DNA from: an uncultured Anaerolineae bacterium
Lineage (GTDB): Bacteria > Chloroflexota > Anaerolineae > J036 > Brachytrichaceae
NCBI GenBank assembly: GCA_937959265.1
Contig: CALGMA010000049.1
Span: 1-64,000, forward strand
DNA length: 64,000 nt
Direction: 5' to 3'
The position numbers and the translations under genes were made by a program. Positions 21,501-35,852 of the stretch are shown in pieces. The notes below the pieces were generated by a model. It was given only the letters and a program-made list of their open reading frames with translations. It was not told the DNA's origin and did not search any database. The stretch's first letter is position 1; each line of letters opens with the position of its first letter.

Positions 21501-21830
21501 CTTAGCTATTCCTCCTGATTGGGTTTGGATCGAGATCGAGTCAGTCGAATCGCTGTTGAACTGCAACGAGATGTGTGTGACAAACGGTCAGTCGAATCGC
21601 CTTTGACCTAGAGCAGCAGCAACCACCTCCTCTATGCATTAAAGTCCATGACCCGGATTTTTATCCAAAGCTTTCTATTGCGCAAATTGGCTGGATAAAC
21701 TGTAATTTCAAATTAAAAAAGCTCTTTTCAAAAATGTGAATGAAAGAATACGCCGCTTTGAAAAGCATACGATCCGGCATCTCCTCATCTTGGTTGTTGC
21801 ACCGACTATCGTTTAACATTGCCCCTCGAC
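21501..21830. other. Divergent control region between Opp operon and carB
   Basis: This 330-bp gap is much richer in A+T than its surroundings between 21650 and 21770. It contains a near-identical pair of direct repeats (21540-21553 and 21587-21600). It also has an inverted repeat CTTTTCAAA (21724-21732) / TTTGAAAAG (21757-21765). Promoters for both flanking genes must lie here; no single box could be assigned with confidence. Confidence 0.5.
21540..21600. repeat. Direct repeat pair upstream of family 5 binding protein
   Basis: GTCAGTCGAATCGC occurs at 21540-21553 and 21587-21600. Similarity continues for about 9 more bases with three changes (TGTTGAACT against CTTTGACCT). The start-to-start spacing is 47 bp. 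It could be a pair of operator sites in the leader of the Opp operon. Confidence 0.6.
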
Positions 21831-25155
<3,325 letters not shown>

Positions 25156-25172
<17 letters not shown>

Positions 25173-26640
25173 CCGCCTTGAAGCGGCGCAGGATCTCTTC
25201 CTTCTGCTCGGCGTGATCTACGATCGGCGCAGGGTAGTCCCGGCCGATGACGCAGCCGGCCTGCGCCTGCACCAGCGGCGGCATGGACGCCGGCTCGTGG
25301 ATGTATTCCGCCGGCACGCGCGCCAGCTCCGGCAGCCAGCGCTTGATGTATGCGCCGTCGGGGTCGAAGCGTTCGCTTTGCAGTTTGGGATTGAAGATGC
25401 GAAAGTACGGTTGGGCGTCGGTGCCGGTGCTGGCGGCCCACTGCCAGCCGCCGTTGTTGGATGCCGGGTCGCCATCCGCCAGCTTGCGCATGAAGTAGCG
25501 CTCGCCCAGGCGCCAGTCCAACAGCAGGTCCTTGGTCAGGAAAGACGCGACGATCATGCGGGTGCGATTGTGCATCCAGCCGGTCTGGTTGAGCTGGCGC
25601 ATTGCCGCGTCCACGATCGGGTATCCGGTGCGCCCTTCGCACCACGCAGCGAAGCGCGCCTCGTCCAGCGCGGCGTTGCCGCTGCCCCAGCGCACGGCGT
25701 CGTAGGCGCGGTTGAAGTTGGCGCGGTCGGCATGCGGGAAGTGATACAGGATTTGCATGTAGAACTCGCGCCAGATCAACTCGCTGATCCATGCATCCGC
25801 GCCTTCCTTCTTCGCATCGCTGGCCGCCGGCGAGAAGCTGCGTTTGGCCGGAAAGGCATAGCTGAGCGTCGAGACGGCGACGGCATAGCACTGGCGCGGC
25901 GAGATCGTCCCGAAGCGCAGATGCGGCGACAACCGCGACGTCCCCTCCACGCCGGGGAAGTCGCGCCGGGTCGAATATGCCTGCAACGCGCCGCTGTCTT
26001 TGAACTGCGTCAGCAGGCGCATGGCTTCCGGCTCGCCGCCCTTGGGGCCGTCTTGCGTGTGGGTGAAGCCGAGTTCGGCGGTGGAGGGAATGTAAAAGAC
26101 ATCGGCGGGGAGGTCAGGGAGTGGTGCTAATCGCCATTCTCCGTGCTCCGGCCGGATCGGCGTGATGCGCGAGAGCCAGGCTTTCTTGTAGGGGGTGAAC
26201 ACGGTGTAGGGCTGGCCAGAGGCGGTCAGCAGCTCGTCCTCCTCGAAGATCACCAAGTCCTTGAAGGATTCGACGCGCACGCCGGCCGATTGCAGCGCCG
26301 CGACCACGCGCTTGTCACGCCGGCGGGCGGCCGGCGTGTAATCGCGGTTGAAATACACGGCCGATGCGCCGGTGGCCTGAGCCAACCGAACCAGCTCGGT
26401 CGCCGGATCGCCGCGCAACACCACCAGTCGCGCGCCGCGCCGGCGTAGCCCGTCGTCCAGCGCGCGCAGGCTCTCCAGCATGAATTGCACGCGCACCGGC
26501 GCGACATCGCGACCCTTCAGCAAGTTGTCGTCCAGCACAAAGGTAGGGATGACCGCGCCTTCACCGTCGCGCGCAGCAGCGTTCAACGCGGTGTTGTCGG
26601 CCAGCCGCAGATCGCGGCGGAACCAGTGAATGATCGGCAT
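25156..26640 (-). CDS. phr: Cryptochrome/photolyase family protein, class I CPD photolyase-like
   Basis: A 494-residue blue-light flavoenzyme that repairs pyrimidine dimers. The N-terminal antenna domain starts [17 protein letters not shown]. The FAD-binding helical domain carries [29 protein letters not shown] and the strongly conserved [20 protein letters not shown]. These features fit class I CPD photolyases rather than cryptochrome-DASH. Its last 17 bp lie inside the end of carB on the other strand. Photolyase is common in surface-mat bacteria. Confidence 0.94.
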
Positions 26641-26697
26641 AAGCGCGAGGATACCGCACCTCCGGCTGTCCTGGCCCTCACATGCTTCCGGCGCGCC

Positions 26698-28110
26698 TCA
26701 CTCGATCGTCAAGCTCGTGATGCTGAGCGGCGGTAGCGCCAACACGTTATCTGGTTCGGGCGCGATGCCCATTTCGTAGTTGCCGTCGTTGCTGGTGATC
26801 GCCTGGCCGATCTTGCCGGTGAGGCCATCGAGATGGATCGCCCGCGCGGTGCGGTTGCGGTTCAGCACAATCAGGTTGTGTGCGCCGTCCGGCCGGCGAA
26901 AGGCCAACGCCCAGATGCGCGGGTCGCTTGATTCCACCTCCAGCCGCACCGCGCCGGATCGGATGAAGTTTGCGAAGTGCTTGAGCGCGTAGAACATCGG
27001 ATAGCGTTCGCCCTGCTTGCCTACCGCGCCGTCGAAGCCCAGCAGAGACCAGTGGTATACGCGCGTCGCGTCGCTCCAGGCGATGGCGCGGTAATACGCT
27101 TCGGCGAAGCCGAAAGCCGTCAGCCAGCGCCTCGGGTCAATGTCGGTGGCCGAGCCGGAGTAGCCGGCCTCGCTGGCCCATACCGGTTTGCCGAAGCGCC
27201 GCGCAGCGTCGCGGATCGCCTCATAGCTGCGACGATCTTCGCTCCACCAGGTGTGATACGACACGGCCGCCGTTCGATTGCGCAGCGTTTCGTCGGCAAA
27301 CCATACTTCGATCCATCGCAGGTTGTCGCTTGGCGAATGAAGATTAGGCGCGTGCAACAGCACATCGTACAGGCCGAAATGATCAAGCATCTGGACGAGC
27401 ACACGGCCGGCGTCGCGCAGCGCCTCCGGGCCGGGATACTGGATGGCGGCTTGAATATCCGGCTCGTTTTGTACTTCGGCGAAGCGCACCGGCGCGTTGT
27501 GTTTCCGCATGTGCAAAATGTAGGATGCAATGGACTCGCCCATCTCCGGATATAGCTCGGGTGGAATCCGGCGCGGTTTGCCGCCGGCCAACCAGTCGGC
27601 GCAGGTGGGGCAATGGTTTGAGACTCCTCCGAAGTTCCACACGCCTACGGCCAACTCGATCCCGCGTGCGGTGACGTATTGGCCGAATGGCACGTCGTGA
27701 TGATTGACGATATCGTGGACTGTGCCGAAACCCTCCCAGTTGATGGTGTAAGGGTCATCGTTGTCGTTGGCCGTTTCCCACCAGCCCAACCACGGCGCTA
27801 GTCGTAAATAGCGGATGTCAAGCTCATCAAAGACGAATTTCACCTTCTCCCATTCCCAGCCAAGATCGTTGGCATAGGGAAAGGTCCAGCAATTTGCGCC
27901 GAAACCGTCCATCGTTTGGAAGGTGATTTCGGAGTTGACGCGCACGGTCACGACATCGGCCTGCGGCGATGGCGCAGGGCGAGGCGTCGCCAATGCGGTG
28001 GTGGCGGTTGCCTGGGGCGTTGCATGGGGCGCAGGGGGCGGCGCCGGCGGCAGGCTGCACGCGGTCAGCACTGCAACGAGGAGAAAGAGGGTGTAGGTTC
28101 GTGATGCCAT
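26698..28110 (-). CDS. GH30-like glycoside hydrolase lipoprotein
   Basis: A 470-residue exported enzyme with a lipoprotein signal (LFLLVAVLTACS, Cys18) and a Pro/Ala/Thr linker to about residue 50. The catalytic region is a TIM barrel of clan A type, opening ITFQTMDGFGANCWTF, a start typical of GH30. Glu216 in EVQNEPD is the expected acid/base and Glu314 in VWASEAGYSG the expected nucleophile. A short C-terminal beta-domain follows (about 385-470). The likely substrate is a beta-linked glycan such as xylan or a glucoside; subfamily is undetermined. It stands alone, with a ROK sugar kinase upstream. Confidence 0.82.
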   Translation of the reverse strand: MASRTYTLFLLVAVLTACSLPPAPPPAPHATPQATATTALATPRPAPSPQADVVTVRVNSEITFQTMDGFGANCWTFPYANDLGWEWEKVKFVFDELDIRYLRLAPWLGWWETANDNDDPYTINWEGFGTVHDIVNHHDVPFGQYVTARGIELAVGVWNFGGVSNHCPTCADWLAGGKPRRIPPELYPEMGESIASYILHMRKHNAPVRFAEVQNEPDIQAAIQYPGPEALRDAGRVLVQMLDHFGLYDVLLHAPNLHSPSDNLRWIEVWFADETLRNRTAAVSYHTWWSEDRRSYEAIRDAARRFGKPVWASEAGYSGSATDIDPRRWLTAFGFAEAYYRAIAWSDATRVYHWSLLGFDGAVGKQGERYPMFYALKHFANFIRSGAVRLEVESSDPRIWALAFRRPDGAHNLIVLNRNRTARAIHLDGLTGKIGQAITSNDGNYEMGIAPEPDNVLALPPLSITSLTIE

Positions 28111-28199
28111 CGCAAGTGCTCCATCTGAAGGGTTGCTCGGGCTATCTTAACCTTGTGCCCATACTTCGCCCAGCGCCTTGCCGAGTGTGAGCCGAGTGT

Positions 28200-28271
28200 G
28201 ATCAGTCCGGCCCGCTCGTAGGGGTTCGGCCCGTCGTATATCAGCGTGTAAGGCCCGCTGAAGCCGACCTT
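28200..28271 (-). pseudogene. Relic of a sugar isomerase/epimerase C-terminus
   Basis: In the gap between the GH30-like and ROK genes, one minus-strand frame reads KVGFSGPYTLIYDGPNPYER, then AGLI. This resembles the conserved end of sugar phosphate isomerase/epimerase TIM barrels (x-GF-x-GP-x-TLIYDGP). No start, metal ligands or upstream domain remain in frame. The rest of the 28111-28359 gap shows nothing else. Confidence 0.4.
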
Positions 28272-28359
28272 CGCAGGTGTTCCGCGATACCCGGCGCACC
28301 CAGGCTGCGGCGCCGGCTCCTTGAAGAGGCGGACAATCGGGGCGTGTGGGCGTCAGCCA

Positions 28360-29283
28360 TCATGTCTCTTGTGCGTGCATCGCGGCGGCTAGATTTTGCG
28401 CCAGCGCAACCGCGCCAAGCGCGCCGGCGCGCCCACCCAACGCGGGCGGGACGATATAGTCCTCTATCCTTTCGAGGATCGCCCCATGGTTGATATAACC
28501 GTTCAGCAGGCGCTGCACTTCGTTCTGGATCATCGGGAAGAGGAAGGTTTGTTCCATCACGCCGCCGCCCAGGATGATGCGCTGGGGCGACAGCATGCAA
28601 ACGGTATTGACCATCGCCAGCGCGATGTAGTGCGCTTCGAGCCGCCAGGCGTCGTGCGCCGGCGGCAGCGTCTTGGGGTCGGCACCCCAGCGCTGGGCGA
28701 TGGCCGGCCCGCTGGCCAATCCCTCGAAGCAGTCGCCGTGGAAGGGACAGACGCCGGCGAATGGATCACGCGCTCGGTCATGCGGCAGGCGCATGTGGCC
28801 CATCTCTGGATGGATCAAGCCATGCATCAGCCGGCCTTCGACCATCCCGCCTCCGCCGATGCCGGTGCCGATGGTGTAATAGACGAAGGTGCGCAGCCCG
28901 CGCGCCGCCCCCCATGTGTATTCGCCGAACGCTGCCGCGTTCACGTCGGTGTCGAAAGCAATTGGGAGGCTCAGCGCGCACCGGATCGCGCCGGCGAAGT
29001 CGGTGTTTTGCCAGGCCAGCTTAGGTGTGCTGGTGATGTAACCGAAAGTGGGTGACGCTGGGTCGGGGTCAACCGGCCCGAATGAGGCGATGCCGATCGC
29101 TTTCAGCGGCAGCCGCGTGTCTTTGAAGAAGGTGATGACCTGGGCGAGCGTCTCCTGGGGTGTGGTGGTGGGGAAGCGCGCTTCGGCGGCGATGTGATCA
29201 GGGCCGCTCGCGATGATGCAGTTGAACTTGGTGCCGCCGGCCTCGATGCCGCCGTAGAGCGCCTGAGAAGCGGATTCGGTCAT
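28360..29283 (-). CDS. ROK family sugar kinase (fructokinase-like)
   Basis: A 307-residue kinase that phosphorylates a hexose, most likely fructose or mannose, with ATP. The phosphate loop is [13 protein letters not shown]. The ROK region includes [17 protein letters not shown], followed by the structural zinc site [20 protein letters not shown] and [12 protein letters not shown]. That order fits the bacterial fructokinase group (GmuE/ScrK type) of ROK. The ATG at 29283 starts the fold ([16 protein letters not shown]); the upstream extension has no domain content. Confidence 0.88.
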   Translation of the reverse strand: MTESASQALYGGIEAGGTKFNCIIASGPDHIAAEARFPTTTPQETLAQVITFFKDTRLPLKAIGIASFGPVDPDPASPTFGYITSTPKLAWQNTDFAGAIRCALSLPIAFDTDVNAAAFGEYTWGAARGLRTFVYYTIGTGIGGGGMVEGRLMHGLIHPEMGHMRLPHDRARDPFAGVCPFHGDCFEGLASGPAIAQRWGADPKTLPPAHDAWRLEAHYIALAMVNTVCMLSPQRIILGGGVMEQTFLFPMIQNEVQRLLNGYINHGAILERIEDYIVPPALGGRAGALGAVALAQNLAAAMHAQET

Positions 29284-29433
29284 GATGTCGGTCTTGCAGG
29301 CGTCTGTTCTACCATTCCCCGCCGCCCGGCGCAAATGCCGGTTCAGTAAAGTCCGCCGCCGCAATTGACGTTAGGCCGGTTCCAGAGGTAGGGTTAACAG
29401 GTTATTAGTCAAATTTACTTATGGCTAAGCTAG

Positions 29434-31248
<1,815 letters not shown>

Positions 31249-31252
31249 GACG

Positions 31253-32347
31253 CTAGGGACGACGAAAGCGCTGCAGCGCTTCGTCGTCCCATACGATCCC
31301 GAAGCCAGGCCGTTCGTTGATGCGCCATCGCCCGGATTGAATGAGCGGCTGCTCCGCGCGCAACCAGCGAAAGCCGACCGTATCGGCCTCCGCTGGCGAT
31401 TCTTCGATCCATGTGCCGCCAAGGGCCGCGACTAACGGCGCGTGAAGGTCGGGGAAGTAGTGCGGGAAGATCGTCTTGCCGCCCTCCAGCGCGGGCGCGA
31501 TGGCCTGCACGTATCCGGTCACGCCCATTTGGTGGGTGGCGTCCGGGCGCACGATGTCCACGCCGTTGGCTGAGCCGATCGCCTGAATCGCATCGGGCGC
31601 TGCAAGTGACTCGCCGAAGGCGATCGGCACATCGCAGCGCTGCGCCAGCGCAACGGCCAACTGCCAGTGGGTGGCAGGGAAGGGGTCTTCCAGGAAGGCG
31701 ATGTCGAATTGCTCGACGGCCCGCCAGGCGTCGAGCGCTTGCTTGATCGAGTCAAATGCGCCGGAAGCATCTAAGCCGAGCAGAGCATCTCGACCCGCCA
31801 CCTCGCGCATCGCGCGCACGCGCTGCGCGTCCAGCGCGCGGTCTTCGCCGAAGGGCATCTTGAAGTGTGTGTAACCGGCGGCGGACAGCGCTTCAGCGTC
31901 GCGGCGCACCTTGCCCACCGGATCGTCAGGCTGATAGTAGCCGGCGATGGCGATGCAGGGAACATCGCGCCGGTCGCCGCCGAGCAGCTTCCAGATCGGC
32001 ACACCCAGCAGCTTGGCGTGGAGATCCCACAGGGCGAGGTCTACGATGGACAGCGCGCGGGCGAAGGCGCCAACTTCGCCGATCATGCGCATGGCACGTC
32101 GTGCGGCATCCCAGGCCGGGCGAATGGCATGTGTGGGCCGGCCGATGACGAGCGGCTTGAGATGGCGTTCGATGATCTCGACGATGCCGGCAACGCGGCC
32201 GAGGCCGTAGCCGACGCCGGCTTGTCCGTCGGCGTGCGCACAGGCAAAGACGAACTCGCGCTCGGTGATGACCTTGCCCCACACGAACAGCGGCTCGGAC
32301 AACGGGACGACGACGCGGAAGGCTTCCAGCGATTCGACGAAAGGCAT
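31253..32347 (-). CDS. Enolase-superfamily sugar-acid dehydratase (mandelate racemase group)
   Basis: A 364-residue enzyme of the mandelate racemase/muconate lactonising type. It abstracts a proton alpha to a carboxylate using Mg2+. Metal ligands are Asp193 (LLGLDASG), Glu220 (AFLEDPFP) and Glu246 (AFGESLAA). General base/acid candidates are Lys163 (HFKMPFGE) and His296 (IFPHYFPD). It ends the IclR-transporter cluster, so it probably dehydrates or racemises the acid sugar imported by it. Its last codons form half of a near-perfect hairpin at 31256-31290, shared with the convergent sat-cysC gene. Confidence 0.88.
   Translation of the reverse strand: MPFVESLEAFRVVVPLSEPLFVWGKVITEREFVFACAHADGQAGVGYGLGRVAGIVEIIERHLKPLVIGRPTHAIRPAWDAARRAMRMIGEVGAFARALSIVDLALWDLHAKLLGVPIWKLLGGDRRDVPCIAIAGYYQPDDPVGKVRRDAEALSAAGYTHFKMPFGEDRALDAQRVRAMREVAGRDALLGLDASGAFDSIKQALDAWRAVEQFDIAFLEDPFPATHWQLAVALAQRCDVPIAFGESLAAPDAIQAIGSANGVDIVRPDATHQMGVTGYVQAIAPALEGGKTIFPHYFPDLHAPLVAALGGTWIEESPAEADTVGFRWLRAEQPLIQSGRWRINERPGFGIVWDDEALQRFRRP
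31256..31290. terminator. Hairpin overlapping the dehydratase 3' end
   Basis: GGGACGACGAA and TTCGTCGTCCC, plus GCGC/GCGC, form a 15-bp stem with one bulged A and a TGCA loop. It lies 7 bp after the sat-cysC stop and inside the last codons of the convergent dehydratase. Confidence 0.55.
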
Positions 32348-32455
32348 AGGTGCTATTTTGTGCCAAACCTGCAAAGGCGCAGTGCGCGCCTGATCATCTC
32401 AAGCGCGTCCCACAAGCGTGAGTAGGGGGGTGGCTCGCGCCGACACCGAGCGAAT

Positions 32456-33361
32456 CTAGCGATTGATGCCGGTAAGGGTGATGCCCTGGACGAAATAGCG
32501 CTGGGCGACGAAGAACACCACGATCATGGGAATCGTCATCAGGAATGCGATGGCCATCATGTATTGAATTTCGGATCCGAACTGGCTATTGAACAAATTG
32601 ATGCCTAGCGCGAGCGTGTAGTTTTCGCGGCCGGTGAGGTAGATCAGTGGCGCGTAGAAATCGTTCCACGTCGCCTGGAATGTGAAGATACCCACGGTGA
32701 GCAGGGCCGGCATAGATAAAGGCAAGAAGATGCGATACCAGATCTGCAGACGGTTTGCGCCGTCCATGTACGCGGCGTCTTCCAGCTCGGCCGGGATACC
32801 CATGAAGAATTGGCGCAGCAGGAAGATGTTGAGTGCGCCGCCGCCGAACCAGGCTGGGATGATCAGCGGATTGAATGTGTTGAGCCAGCCAATGCGATAA
32901 AAGAGGATGTAGAGTGGAATGAGTGTGACTTGCGGAGGGAGCATGACGGAGGCCAGCGTGGCCGCGAACCAGAATCCCCGTCCTGGAAAGCGGATGCGCG
33001 CAAAACCATAGGCGCACAACGACGATGTAAGCACGACGCCGGTGACGACGGTGAGCGAAATCCACAGCGTGTTGACCGTCCAACGCGTGAACTGCATGCC
33101 GGGGTAGTTCCACGCGTTGATGAAGTTGTCCAGCCGCGGCGTCTGCGGAATGAGGGTGGGTGGGAATTGCATGGCTTCCTGCGGCGTCTTGATCGCGGTC
33201 AGCATCATCCACGCTAGCGGTAGCAGAAAGATGACCGACATCAGCGTGAGGGTGGCGTAGACTGAGATGGCGCGCAGGCCGTAGAGAAGCCTGCGGCGTC
33301 GCGCGTAGGATGCAGCGCTAGAGTGCGTTGTTGCGCGCATCGGCTCGTGGATCGTCGTCAT
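32456..33361 (-). CDS. Carbohydrate ABC permease (MalG type)
   Basis: A 301-residue six-helix permease. The extracytoplasmic and helix order fit the CUT1 sugar-importer MalG group: VIFLLPLAWMMLTAIKTPQEA near the N-terminus, the EAA loop EDAAYMDGANRLQIWYRIFL, and the C-terminal QRYFVQGITLTGINR. It overlaps the MalF-type gene by 4 bp, indicating translational coupling. No ATPase is in the cluster; CUT1 systems commonly share an MsmK-type ATPase. Confidence 0.92.
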   Translation of the reverse strand: MTTIHEPMRATTHSSAASYARRRRLLYGLRAISVYATLTLMSVIFLLPLAWMMLTAIKTPQEAMQFPPTLIPQTPRLDNFINAWNYPGMQFTRWTVNTLWISLTVVTGVVLTSSLCAYGFARIRFPGRGFWFAATLASVMLPPQVTLIPLYILFYRIGWLNTFNPLIIPAWFGGGALNIFLLRQFFMGIPAELEDAAYMDGANRLQIWYRIFLPLSMPALLTVGIFTFQATWNDFYAPLIYLTGRENYTLALGINLFNSQFGSEIQYMMAIAFLMTIPMIVVFFVAQRYFVQGITLTGINR

Positions 33362-34290
33362 CGTTTCACCTCATAGTGCACCCAAGCGTCGGATGACCGA
33401 AACAGGATATAGGTGAGCACGATGATGATGATGAAAAGCAGCCAGGCCATGGCTGAAGCTAAACCCATGAACTGCCAGCGAAACGCCTTTTCGTACAGGT
33501 TCAAGTTGTAGAAATACGTTGCGAACAGCGGGCCGCCGCGGGTGAGGATGAAAGCCGGCGCGAAGTACTGGAAAGCTGAAATGACGCCGGTGATGAGCAG
33601 AAAGAAGATCGTCGGCGAGAGCTGAGGCAGGGTGATGTGCCAGAACGTGCGCCATTCATTCGCGCCATCAATTTTGGCGGCTTCGTATAGTGATTCGGGA
33701 ATACCCTGCAGCCCTGCCAGGAAGACCACCATGGATCCGCCAATCCCCCAGACACTGAGGATGATCAATGTCGGCAGCGCTGTGTTTGGTTCGGAAAGCC
33801 ATGTGCCGGGAGGCAAACCGAGCAGCTTGAGCGTAGCATTGACCAGGCCGAGCGATGGATTTAGCAACCAGCCCCATACGAATACCGTGGCGACGAGCGG
33901 CACCACGGTGGGGATATATAGCGCGGTGCGAAAGTAGCGCATGCCACGCAACCTTTGGTGCAGTAGTAGTGCCGCGCCCAGCGCAGTCACCAGGATGAGC
34001 GGCACGGAGCATACGGCGTAGATTATCGTGACCCACAACGAATGCATCACCCGCAGCGGCGCGCGCGTGAACATATCCACATAGTTGCGCAAACCGACCC
34101 AGGTGGGTGCTTGAAGGATGCTGTATTCCGTGAAGCTGATGTATAGCGAAGCAATCATCGGCCCAAAGACGAACAGAATCAGTCCAAGCACGACCGGCAT
34201 GATAAAGGCGTAGCCCTGAATCGCCTCGCGCCAGTAGAGTTTGCTGTGGCGTGTCCGGCGCGTGTGTGGTGCTGTCGGTTGTGTGACCAC
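33358..34290 (-). CDS. Carbohydrate ABC permease (MalF/UgpA type)
   Basis: A 310-residue permease beginning with a basic segment and GYAFIMPVVLGLILFVFGPM, the usual MalF/UgpA first helix. It also has YISFTEYSILQAPTWVGLRN and the EAA loop ESLYEAAKIDGANEWRTFWH. It forms the channel heterodimer with the downstream MalG-type protein. A hairpin at 34305-34337 separates it from the upstream binding protein gene. Confidence 0.92.
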   Translation of the reverse strand: MVTQPTAPHTRRTRHSKLYWREAIQGYAFIMPVVLGLILFVFGPMIASLYISFTEYSILQAPTWVGLRNYVDMFTRAPLRVMHSLWVTIIYAVCSVPLILVTALGAALLLHQRLRGMRYFRTALYIPTVVPLVATVFVWGWLLNPSLGLVNATLKLLGLPPGTWLSEPNTALPTLIILSVWGIGGSMVVFLAGLQGIPESLYEAAKIDGANEWRTFWHITLPQLSPTIFFLLITGVISAFQYFAPAFILTRGGPLFATYFYNLNLYEKAFRWQFMGLASAMAWLLFIIIIVLTYILFRSSDAWVHYEVKR

Positions 34291-34304
34291 GTCCCCTCAA
34301 GTGA

Positions 34305-34337
34305 AGCCCTCACAGGGTGGTGAACCCCGTGAGGGCT
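34305..34337 (-). terminator. Hairpin between sugar-binding protein and MalF-type permease
   Basis: AGCCCTCACAGGG pairs with CCCCGTGAGGGCT (one A-C mismatch) around a 7-nt loop. It sits at the same place in the operon as the hairpin of the Opp operon at 19576-19612 and likewise lacks a T-run. Confidence 0.55.
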
Positions 34338-34342
34338 GAACA

Positions 34343-35734
34343 CTACTGCGCCGTATCCAGGCAGGACTGGATCTCTGCGTCAGCATCCTTGAAGGCTTGT
34401 TCGACTGTCTTGACGCCGCGGATAGATTCTTCAAGCGCCGTCCGGATGGTCTGGTTGATCAAACCGGCGTACAGGCTGCCACATTTGGGCGGGTAGCCGT
34501 TGGGTGGGAAGATGCCGATTTCGCCGCCCTTGAGAAAAGCCTTGACGTTCTGTGGCGGTGGTTGCAAGCGCTCATACACCGGGTCGTTCGCCATGGACTT
34601 GAGGAATGGCACACCGATGTAGTTCGTTAGGCTGAGGCGCTGGCCGGTAGGTGATGCCAGGAACTTGATCAGCTCCCAGGCTGCCTGCGGATTCTTGCTG
34701 TCTTTGCTGATGCCATAGCCATATGTGCCCATACCGGTGACACGTTTCTTAGGCAGCGCAGGCATTTGCACCACGTCCCATGTGAAGTCGGTGATCTTCT
34801 CGCGGAAGGTCTTCATCAAGCCGGGGATCATGAAGTAGGTGGCGCACTTGCCGGCGATGAAGCAACCATCGCGACCGCTCGGCAGTTGCTCGCCGATGGG
34901 GATGGTTACCTTGTGCTTGGTCCACAAGTCCACGTAGGCCTGGATGCCGGCGAGCGACTCAGGCGAGCTAAACGTCGAAGTCTTGAAGTCCTCACTGACA
35001 GGATACCCGCCGTGGCCGACGATCCAAGGGATGAAATAGGCCCACCAGTCCCAGCCTTCGGTGCCGCCGTTGCCGACGCAGTACACGCCGGGGTTCTTCT
35101 CTTGCACAACCTTGCAGGCCGTGATCAGGTCATCCCAGGTCCATTCGTCCGTTGGCACGGGCGCGCCTGACTTCTCGAACAGGTCTTTGTTGTAGTACAT
35201 CTGCACGCTGTCCCATGACGCCGGGATCATGTACGTGCCGGGCTTGCCGGGCACCTGGCCCAGGGCGAGGATGTTCGGATAGATGTCGTCGAAGCTGAAC
35301 GAGTCGTCGGCTTTGTCGAACTGTTCCAGATCCAGGAGCACGCCGGCGTTCACGAATGGCACGGTGAACAAATCGGCCGAAAAGACCACATCGGGTAGAT
35401 TGCCTGCAGCGGCCTGAGCGAAGATGCCTTCGGCATAGTCTCCCTGTGCGCAGTCCACCTTGACGTCTATGTTTGGATACTTGGCGCCGAAGGCCGCGAG
35501 CATCAGGTCAGTGACGGCCATGGACGAAGGAAAGCAGGCGTTCAAGTAGGTGAGCTGGAACTTTGCATTGGGGTCTATCGTGCCGGCGCCGGGTGCCGCA
35601 GTGACGACGACCTCTTTGGTCACCTCGACGACTCGGGTCGCGGCGGGCGCGGCACAAGCCGCGATGATGACGGTAGATGCGGCGATGATGGCTACAGTGC
35701 CCTTGTACGAAGTACGGGTGCGTTCACGAATCAT
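34343..35734 (-). CDS. Sugar ABC substrate-binding lipoprotein
   Basis: A 463-residue family 1 (MalE/UgpB-like) binding protein. The signal ends in a lipobox (AIIAASTVIIAACA), followed by a short V/T/E linker. The mature protein has the two-lobe CUT1 layout, with FSADLFTVPFVNAGVLLDLE, MIPASWDSVQMYYNKDLFEK and a conserved GTYGYGISKDSKNPQAAWEL stretch. It captures the sugar or acid sugar for the downstream permeases. The ribosome site GGAGG is strong. The divergence of CUT1 ligands prevents naming the sugar. Confidence 0.92.
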   Translation of the reverse strand: MIRERTRTSYKGTVAIIAASTVIIAACAAPAATRVVEVTKEVVVTAAPGAGTIDPNAKFQLTYLNACFPSSMAVTDLMLAAFGAKYPNIDVKVDCAQGDYAEGIFAQAAAGNLPDVVFSADLFTVPFVNAGVLLDLEQFDKADDSFSFDDIYPNILALGQVPGKPGTYMIPASWDSVQMYYNKDLFEKSGAPVPTDEWTWDDLITACKVVQEKNPGVYCVGNGGTEGWDWWAYFIPWIVGHGGYPVSEDFKTSTFSSPESLAGIQAYVDLWTKHKVTIPIGEQLPSGRDGCFIAGKCATYFMIPGLMKTFREKITDFTWDVVQMPALPKKRVTGMGTYGYGISKDSKNPQAAWELIKFLASPTGQRLSLTNYIGVPFLKSMANDPVYERLQPPPQNVKAFLKGGEIGIFPPNGYPPKCGSLYAGLINQTIRTALEESIRGVKTVEQAFKDADAEIQSCLDTAQ

Positions 35735-35819
35735 GGTAAACCTCCGAAAGGGATTCGAACTTCATTCGAACGGTGATCTAGGGCAATATCAGGGAATCGG
35801 ACAAGTCAGGTTTGCGTGA

Positions 35820-35831
35820 ATCACCTCCTTA
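35820..35831 (-). promoter_or_regulatory. Isolated full-length Shine-Dalgarno sequence
   Basis: On the minus strand TAAGGAGGTGAT is complementary to essentially the whole 3' tail of 16S rRNA. It lies 22 bp after the iclR stop, inside the iclR to binding-protein gap. No open frame of useful length with an ATG starts within 15 bp. Confidence 0.4.
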
Positions 35832-35852
35832 CAACGGAGATTAGTTCGATCT

